A DNA stretch of 5,186 bases from Ruminococcaceae bacterium UBA4306 (lineage in GTDB: Bacteria; Bacillota; Clostridia; Oscillospirales; Acutalibacteraceae): positions 1 through 5,186 of the forward strand of contig DGUQ01000041.1 of NCBI GenBank assembly GCA_002394725.1. Direction: 5' to 3'. Below the pieces are notes generated by a model that searched no databases, was not told the origin of the DNA, and saw only the letters and a program-made list of their open reading frames with translations. Made by a program: the position numbers and the translations under genes. Shown piece by piece: positions 1 to 3,467 of the stretch (position 1 is its first letter; the number at the start of each line of letters is the position of its first letter).

Positions 1-17
1 GGCTTTCGGAGTTTTCT

Positions 18-46
18 TTGACTTTTTTTGAGCAATCATATATAAT
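18..46 (+). promoter_or_regulatory. Sigma-A promoter of the cysteine synthase/L,D-transpeptidase operon
   Basis: A -35 box TTGACT (18-23) and a perfect -10 box TATAAT (41-46) are separated by exactly 17 bp, which is near consensus for the housekeeping sigma factor. Transcription would start near position 53 and leave a leader of about 70 nt before the first gene. The strength of the match suggests high basal expression. The bases before 18 are too few to say whether an upstream gene or terminator ends there. Confidence 0.88.
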
Positions 47-66
47 GAATTGGATTTATGATAGCG

Positions 67-84
67 TCAACCCGATACGGTTGA
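67..84 (+). repeat. Short inverted repeat in the 5' leader
   Basis: TCAACC (67-72) and GGTTGA (79-84) are perfect inverted copies separated by 6 nt, about 15-30 nt downstream of the predicted transcription start. It could be a small RNA hairpin or a repressor site just inside the transcript. No U-tract follows, so it is not a terminator. The leader is too short for a T-box or SAM riboswitch. Six-base arms can arise by chance. Confidence 0.35.
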
Positions 85-109
85 GCGAATGATCTGAGCA
101 AAAGGATTT

Positions 110-120
110 GGAAGGTGATC
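110..120 (+). promoter_or_regulatory. Ribosome binding site that selects the ATG at 123
   Basis: GGAAGGTGATC contains AGGTGATC, an uninterrupted complement to the 3' end of Firmicutes 16S rRNA, with its GG core about 5-7 nt before the ATG at 123. The alternative in-frame TTG at 108 has only AAAGGA, with a gap of about 2 nt, so the ATG is the better start. Confidence 0.75.
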
Positions 121-122
121 GC

Positions 123-1052
123 ATGATTTACAGAAATGTGTTGGAGGCGGTGGGGCAGACGCCGCTGATCCGATTGAACAGGATGCCCGAGCCGGGCAGC
201 GCTGAGGTGCTGGTCAAGTTTGAGGCGCTGAACGTCGGCGGCTCAATCAAGACGCGCACCGCGCTGAACATGATCAACCACGCGGAGAAGAAGGGGCTTT
301 TGAGATATGACAGCATCATCGTCGAGCCGACGTCGGGCAATCAGGGGATCGGACTGGCGCTGGTGGGCGCGGTAAAGGGCTACAAGACGATCATCATCAT
401 GCCCGATTCCGTGAGCGAGGAGCGAAGAAAACTGATCAAGCACTACGGCGCGAAGGTCAAGCTGATCCATGACGCAGGCGATATCGGCGCGTGTATCGAC
501 GAATGTCTGAAAACCGCGTTGAAGATGGCGGAAAAAGACCCTCGTGTCTTTGTACCGCAGCAGTTCGAGAACATCAATAACGTCAGGGCGCATAAAAAGT
601 ATACCGCGCTGGAGATCATGCAGCAGTGCGCCGATCATATCGACGGCTTCTGCTCGGGTATCGGTACGGGCGGCACGATCACCGGCATCGGCGAGGTGCT
701 CAAGGCACAGTATCCCGAGATCGAGATCTGGGCGGTCGAGCCCGAGAACGCCGCGATTTTGGCAGGCGGCACCATCGGCACGCATTTGCAGATGGGTATC
801 GGCGACGGCCTGATCCCCCCGATCCTCAACAAGGAGATCTATGATGAGATCTATGTCGTGACGGATGAAGAAGCGATCGAGACCGCGAAGCGGTTGGCGC
901 GCGAGGAAGGGCTGATGTGCGGTATCTCCAGCGGCACCAACGTCGCCGCGGCACTCAAGCTCGCGAAAAAGCTCGGCCCCGGCAAGACGGTCGTCACCGT
1001 GCTGCCCGATACCGCGGAGCGCTACTTCTCCACACCGCTGTTTGAGGAATAA
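123..1052 (+). CDS. cysK: PLP-dependent cysteine synthase family protein (CysK-like)
   Basis: This is a 309-residue fold-type II PLP enzyme, the usual length for O-acetylserine sulfhydrylase, which makes L-cysteine from O-acetylserine and sulfide in the cytoplasm. Visible landmarks are the opening VGQTPLIRLNR; the PLP Schiff-base lysine K43 in NVGGSIKTR (37-45); the substrate-binding Asn loop TSGNQG (70-75); QFEN (147-150); the phosphate-binding GTGGT (181-185); GIGDGLIP (225-232); GISSG (267-271), which contacts the pyridine ring; and the C-terminal PDTAERYFST (295-304). Two spots differ from classical CysK: KTR replaces KDR, and Gln74 replaces the Thr of TSGNTG. These suggest a subfamily whose acceptor or donor substrate could differ, for example O-phosphoserine or another beta-substituted alanine. 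The ATG at 123 was chosen over TTG 108 on the Shine-Dalgarno match and on fit to the family's N-terminus. It is first in an operon with the lipoprotein gene 36 nt downstream, with no terminator between them. The family call is firm; the exact substrate is not. Confidence 0.9.
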   Translation: MIYRNVLEAVGQTPLIRLNRMPEPGSAEVLVKFEALNVGGSIKTRTALNMINHAEKKGLLRYDSIIVEPTSGNQGIGLALVGAVKGYKTIIIMPDSVSEERRKLIKHYGAKVKLIHDAGDIGACIDECLKTALKMAEKDPRVFVPQQFENINNVRAHKKYTALEIMQQCADHIDGFCSGIGTGGTITGIGEVLKAQYPEIEIWAVEPENAAILAGGTIGTHLQMGIGDGLIPPILNKEIYDEIYVVTDEEAIETAKRLAREEGLMCGISSGTNVAAALKLAKKLGPGKTVVTVLPDTAERYFSTPLFEE

Positions 1053-1088
1053 TGGAAATACGCAGATATTCAGAACGGAGGACTTTCG

Positions 1089-1844
1089 ATGAAAATGATG
1101 ACAAGAGTAATGGCGATCATTTTGACCGTTATGATGGCGGCTTCTGTACTGGCAGGCTGTGCGGCGCAAAACACCGCGAACGCGACGCCCGATGAGCTGT
1201 ACTTCTCTGTGCAGAAGGTGCGCGAGTCGCCGAAGTGGGTCACGGACTTGGAAGCGACCAAGGACGCGGAACAGCTGATCGTCGTTGCAGGAGTAGACAA
1301 AACGACAGCATATGTGACGATGCACGAAAAGGACGGGGACGGCAAGTGGCAGCAGATCATCGCGACCCCGGGCTTTATCGGCAAGGATGGTTTGGGCAAC
1401 GCGAACATCAACGACACCTACACGCCTGTCGGTACCTTCACCATCGACAAGGCGTTCGGATTGGCGGATGATCCCGGCTGTCAGATGGCGTACACCAAGG
1501 TGGATGAAAACTACTATTGGTCGGGCGACGCGCGAAAGGGCAAGCACTTCAACGAGCTGGTCAATATCAAGGACGTCCCCGATCTCGATACCGAGAACAG
1601 TGAGCATATCGCGGATTATGACGCCGCGTATCAGTATGTGCTGAATATGGGCTACAACGCGGAGTGCGAGGAGGAGAAGGGCTTTGCGTTCTTCCTCCAC
1701 TGCTTCAGAATCAACCGCACCTATACGGGCGGCTGCGTCGGCGTGCCCGAGAACATCATGAAGTTCATCATGCAGCATGTCAAGCCCGGTTGTAAGATCA
1801 CGATCGATTCTTTGGAGAAGATGAAGGGCGACCTCGACGCTTGA
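1089..1844 (+). CDS. Lipoprotein with YkuD-type L,D-transpeptidase catalytic domain
   Basis: This is a 251-residue secreted lipoprotein. The N-terminus has basic residues, a hydrophobic stretch (7-22) and the lipobox VLAGC with lipidated Cys24, so it should be anchored on the outer face of the membrane. The catalytic part resembles the YbiS/ErfK/YkuD group: TPVGTFTI (112-119), then AFG and DDPGC (122-131), and the active-site region FFLHC...TGGCVGVPENIM with His204 and catalytic Cys216. Such enzymes form or remodel 3-3 crosslinks in peptidoglycan or attach proteins to it, and are insensitive to most beta-lactams other than carbapenems. The motif is the TxGC variant rather than SHGC, as I recall for the COG3786-like branch. 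No LysM or other wall-binding domain is present; residues 25-60 look like a linker. The start has an excellent GGAGGA site (1077-1082), 6 nt upstream. It is the second gene of the operon, and a terminator follows 20 nt after the stop. The link to cysteine synthesis is unexplained and may be incidental. Confidence 0.82.
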   Translation: MKMMTRVMAIILTVMMAASVLAGCAAQNTANATPDELYFSVQKVRESPKWVTDLEATKDAEQLIVVAGVDKTTAYVTMHEKDGDGKWQQIIATPGFIGKDGLGNANINDTYTPVGTFTIDKAFGLADDPGCQMAYTKVDENYYWSGDARKGKHFNELVNIKDVPDLDTENSEHIADYDAAYQYVLNMGYNAECEEEKGFAFFLHCFRINRTYTGGCVGVPENIMKFIMQHVKPGCKITIDSLEKMKGDLDA

Positions 1845-1864
1845 CGGTTTTTTGATCCATAATG

Positions 1865-1897
1865 CAGGCGGTCTTGGGATAAGGCTGCCTGTTTTTT
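1865..1897 (+). terminator. Intrinsic terminator of the first operon
   Basis: An 11-bp stem (1865-1875 with 1881-1891, two G-U pairs, outer arms CAGGC/GCCTG) closes a 5-nt loop (GGGAT) and is followed directly by six T residues (1892-1897). It lies 20 nt after the stop of the lipoprotein gene. Confidence 0.92.
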
Positions 1898-1906
1898 ACT
1901 TATCGG

Positions 1907-1935
1907 TAGACAGGCGGAATCGGCTGTGCTATACT
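1907..1935 (+). promoter_or_regulatory. Extended -10 sigma-A promoter for the CrtO-like/Nudix operon
   Basis: TAGACA (1907-1912) and TATACT (1930-1935) are spaced by 17 bp. A TGC triplet immediately before the -10 gives an extended -10 element (TGn). Transcription would begin near 1942, giving a short leader of about 29 nt that carries GGAGGGTGA (1961-1969) just before the ATG at 1971. It begins right after the preceding terminator, so the two operons are cleanly insulated. Confidence 0.85.
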
Positions 1936-1970
1936 GATAATAAGTTGTTGGGTTCAGATCGGAGGGTGAA

Positions 1971-2549
1971 ATGGCGCGATTGATCAGGACAACGGCGATC
2001 TTGACCGTAGCGGTGACTATCTTTTTCTCGGCGCTGTATAGGGTGACTCGTACATCGCTTTATTTGACGCTCTCAATTACCTTCGGCACGCTCGCGTATC
2101 ACATTGTGATGCGGATCATCGTTGCGGCGGTGTTTGATCGTTTCATGAATAACTGCGCGGATTATCACAAATTATGGTATCAGGTGAAGCCGTGGGAAGA
2201 AAAGCTGTATCACATATTGCGTGTGAAGCAGTGGAAAAAGTACATGCCGACCTATAACAGAAGCACGTTCGACCCGCGTTTACATAGCTGGGATGAGATC
2301 GCTCAGGCTACGTGTCAGGCGGAGCTGGTGCATGAAACAAACATTGTGCTGTCGTTTCTGCCGATCCTCGCGTCGATCCGGTTCGGGGCTTTGTCCGCAT
2401 TTGTGATCACCTCTGTGTTGAGCGCGGCTTTGGATATGAGCTTTGTGATCCTGCAAAGGTACAATCGTCCGCGTGTGATCCGATGTATAGAGAATCAAAA
2501 GGCGCGTCAAATGAAGAAGGACGCGAAAGACAGGTTGAATCGAGGATGA
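1971..2549 (+). CDS. Small integral membrane protein, CrtO-like (glycosyl-diaponeurosporenoate acyltransferase-type family)
   Basis: This is a 192-residue membrane protein. Hydrophobic segments lie at about 7-23, 29-55 and 125-161 (the last long enough for two passes), with a charged Trp/Tyr-rich middle (56-115) and a basic tail (163-191). The pattern recalls the CrtO-like family named after the staphyloxanthin acyltransferase: a WKKYMPTY element (88-95), a conserved acidic/His block AELVHE (117-122) before the second hydrophobic region, and QRYNRPR (162-168) after it. His121 and Glu118/Glu122 are candidate active-site residues. Family members are annotated as acyltransferases, but most have not been tested, and no carotenoid or glycosyltransferase gene lies nearby, so a pigment substrate should not be assumed. 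The start is well supported by GGAGGGTGA 5 nt upstream. It is co-transcribed with the Nudix gene, which starts 4 nt after its stop. The membrane nature is certain; the family match comes from motif memory and is moderately secure. Confidence 0.62.
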   Translation: MARLIRTTAILTVAVTIFFSALYRVTRTSLYLTLSITFGTLAYHIVMRIIVAAVFDRFMNNCADYHKLWYQVKPWEEKLYHILRVKQWKKYMPTYNRSTFDPRLHSWDEIAQATCQAELVHETNIVLSFLPILASIRFGALSAFVITSVLSAALDMSFVILQRYNRPRVIRCIENQKARQMKKDAKDRLNRG

Positions 2550-2553
2550 AAAG

Positions 2554-3102
2554 ATGAATGAAAATCAACTGAAATGGCGCGTTACCGATACAAAAAGGCT
2601 GTTGCATACGCCTGTGTTTGATGTAAATGAGCAGCATGAGATCGCCGCGACGGGGCTTGAGGGCGATTATGTCGCGATGGAAGCGCCCGACTGGGCGATG
2701 GTCGTTGCCGAGTATCAGGACAGCTTTGTGCTGGTGCGCCAGTGGCGTCATGCGGCGGAGTGCCTGAGCCTCGAGTTCCCCGGCGGCGTGGTGGACGGCG
2801 GTGAGGACGCCGCGACCGCGGCACGGCGCGAGCTGAAAGAGGAAACAGGCTTTGAAGCAGGCAAGCTGACTCATCTGGGTACGGTCAGCCCGAATCCCGC
2901 GCTGTTCAAAAATCAGTTCCATGTATATCTTGCCGAAGAATTAAGGCAGACAGGCACGCAGGCGCTCGACAGCGACGAGCTGCTCACCTATGAGCTGATG
3001 CCGACGGATGAAGTGATCCGCGGCTACGGCAAGGGCGAATTCGCCCACGCGCTGATGGGCACGGCGCTGATGCTGTATCTGCAATACCGACAGAATAATT
3101 GA
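2554..3102 (+). CDS. Nudix hydrolase, ADP-ribose pyrophosphatase type
   Basis: This is a 182-residue cytoplasmic Nudix enzyme. The Nudix box Gx5Ex7REUxEExGU is perfect from Gly78 to Phe100, with metal-binding glutamates in RELKEET (92-98). An upstream FPGG (75-78), the N-terminal beta strands around VRQWRHA (61-67) and the post-box VSPNPALFKNQFHVYLA (111-127) fit the ADP-ribose pyrophosphatase/NudF branch, which splits ADP-ribose or related nucleoside diphosphate sugars to AMP and a sugar phosphate. Substrate choice cannot be fixed from sequence, and other NDP-X compounds are possible. The length is normal for the branch (about 170-210 residues). The ATG at 2554 has GAGGA (2542-2546), 7 nt upstream, lying inside the last codons of the preceding gene, which implies translational coupling. 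A terminator begins 23 nt after the stop, making this the last gene of its operon. Confidence 0.88.
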   Translation: MNENQLKWRVTDTKRLLHTPVFDVNEQHEIAATGLEGDYVAMEAPDWAMVVAEYQDSFVLVRQWRHAAECLSLEFPGGVVDGGEDAATAARRELKEETGFEAGKLTHLGTVSPNPALFKNQFHVYLAEELRQTGTQALDSDELLTYELMPTDEVIRGYGKGEFAHALMGTALMLYLQYRQNN

Positions 3103-3125
3103 TACTTAGTATGAATGTCAACCCG

Positions 3126-3157
3126 ATCCTCTCTGTAGCAATACAGGGAGGATTTTT
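3126..3157 (+). terminator. Intrinsic terminator after the Nudix gene
   Basis: A 12-bp stem (3126-3137 with 3142-3153, one G-U pair, outer arms ATCCTC/GAGGAT and inner CTGTA/TACAG) is capped by a GCAA tetraloop and runs into five T residues (3153-3157). It ends the CrtO-like/Nudix operon. Confidence 0.93.
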
Positions 3158-3328
3158 GTATGACAGGAGCTGTTCAAAGATCTCTATTCCGTATGAAAAG
3201 CGGTGCAGAATAACAGCAAAATTAAGGGAATATGTCAATATAAGGAAAACATTATGTGCAAAATGCACAATTGAGGGAGAGCGTTTTTATATATTTAGTG
3301 GATTTTTTTGCGTGACGGATGGTTTTTA
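3158..3328. other. AT-rich gene-free spacer between operon 2 and the EF-G-like gene
   Basis: The gap between the Nudix stop (3102) and the next start (3468) is 365 nt. The terminator occupies its first part, and the promoter and leader occupy 3329-3467. The remaining 170 nt are rich in A and T, with T-runs at 3284-3288, 3302-3309 and 3323-3327. The open frames crossing it lack a ribosome site and run through the terminator hairpin, so I call no gene. Apart from the inverted repeat at 3255-3269 I see nothing definable. The T- and A-rich tracts just upstream of the promoter could act as an UP element or a curved segment. Confidence 0.6.
3255..3269. repeat. Perfect inverted repeat TGTGCA-AAA-TGCACA
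   Basis: Six-base arms flank a 3-nt centre, about 75-90 bp upstream of the -35 box of the EF-G-like gene. The symmetry and position suit a dimeric regulator's binding site. No T-tract follows immediately (the next is at 3284), so it is unlikely to be a terminator. I do not recognise the motif as a known operator. Confidence 0.4.
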
Positions 3329-3357
3329 TTGTACAGTTTCACAATTTGTACTATAAT
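3329..3357 (+). promoter_or_regulatory. Promoter of the EF-G-like gene
   Basis: A perfect -10 TATAAT (3352-3357) has a weak -35 TTGTAC (3329-3334) at the ideal 17-bp spacing, giving a start near 3364. The weak -35 suggests dependence on an activator or an UP element, or restrained expression. TTGTAC recurs at 3346-3351, and GTACA (3331-3335) with TGTAC (3347-3351) forms an inverted repeat that fills the spacer, so a regulator bound there would compete with RNA polymerase. Confidence 0.7.
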
Positions 3358-3373
3358 GATATGGTAGCTTGAA

Positions 3374-3388
3374 ACAGGTGTCACCTGT
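3374..3388. repeat. Palindrome ACAGGTG-T-CACCTGT
   Basis: Seven-base perfect arms flank a single central base, about 10-25 nt downstream of the predicted transcription start. In DNA this is an ideal operator for a dimeric repressor. In RNA it could only form a stem with a tight loop (about 6 bp). It is the most symmetrical element in the window. Confidence 0.55.
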
Positions 3389-3452
3389 AGTCAAAGCAAA
3401 GGCGACCGAGTGGATCATCGTTCTCGGTTGACTAACGATCATAACACTCTTG

Positions 3453-3459
3453 AAAGGAG
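3453..3459 (+). promoter_or_regulatory. Ribosome binding site for the TTG start at 3468
   Basis: AAAGGAG lies 8 nt before the TTG, followed by a T-rich spacer. No ATG or GTG is available in the right frame near it, and the next in-frame ATG (codon 14) would delete the first beta strand of the G domain, so TTG is the start. Confidence 0.8.
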
Positions 3460-3467
3460 TTTTTTCA

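Larger units (their letters stand above)
3364..3467 (+). promoter_or_regulatory. Long structured 5' leader with mutually exclusive hairpins
   Basis: About 105 nt separate the predicted start from the TTG codon. Helices visible by eye are: (a) the near-perfect palindrome at 3374-3388, extendable by GCTT/AAGC (3367-3370 with 3394-3397); (b) GACCGAG/CTCGGTT (3404-3410 with 3423-3429), with AGTCA/TGACT (3389-3393 with 3429-3433) able to close it from outside; and (c) ATCGTT/AACGAT (3417-3422 with 3434-3439). Helix (c) overlaps the loop and flank of (b), so both cannot form at once. I do not recognise a known riboswitch class, and no U-tract follows except TTTTTT right after the Shine-Dalgarno (3460-3465). 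This could be translational control or attenuation, but it is inference from base pairing only. Confidence 0.4.

Noticed and set aside
1..17. Tail of an upstream terminator (GGCTTTCGGAG followed by TTTT)
   Set aside because: The left arm would lie outside the window, so the hairpin cannot be tested.
66..76. 11-mer GTCAACCCGAT that recurs at 3117-3127
   Set aside because: A few 11-mer repeats are expected by chance in 5 kb. One copy lies in a leader and the other beside a terminator stem, with no shared context.
108..122. Upstream TTG start for the cysteine synthase-like gene
   Set aside because: The Shine-Dalgarno AGGTGATC lies downstream of this TTG and points to the ATG at 123; the extra five residues have no counterpart in the family.
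243..1778. Long antisense open frame of 511 codons
   Set aside because: It runs opposite two well-supported genes and spans the gap between them. Its open state follows from the biased codon use on the other strand, and its product has no recognisable domain and no ribosome site.
3272..3295. Second promoter using TTGAGG and TATATT upstream of the EF-G-like gene
   Set aside because: The spacing is only 12 bp and both boxes are poor; the TATAAT at 3352 is much better placed.
3099..3356. Possible 85-residue gene in the spacer
   Set aside because: It overlaps the end of the Nudix gene, reads through the terminator hairpin and the next promoter, and has no Shine-Dalgarno or recognisable motif.
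3369..3431. Possible leader peptide starting at TTG, 20 residues, beginning with the same TTGAAACAG as the EF-G-like gene
   Set aside because: There is no ribosome site upstream, the predicted transcript starts only about 5 nt earlier, and a 9-nt match within 5 kb is expected by chance.
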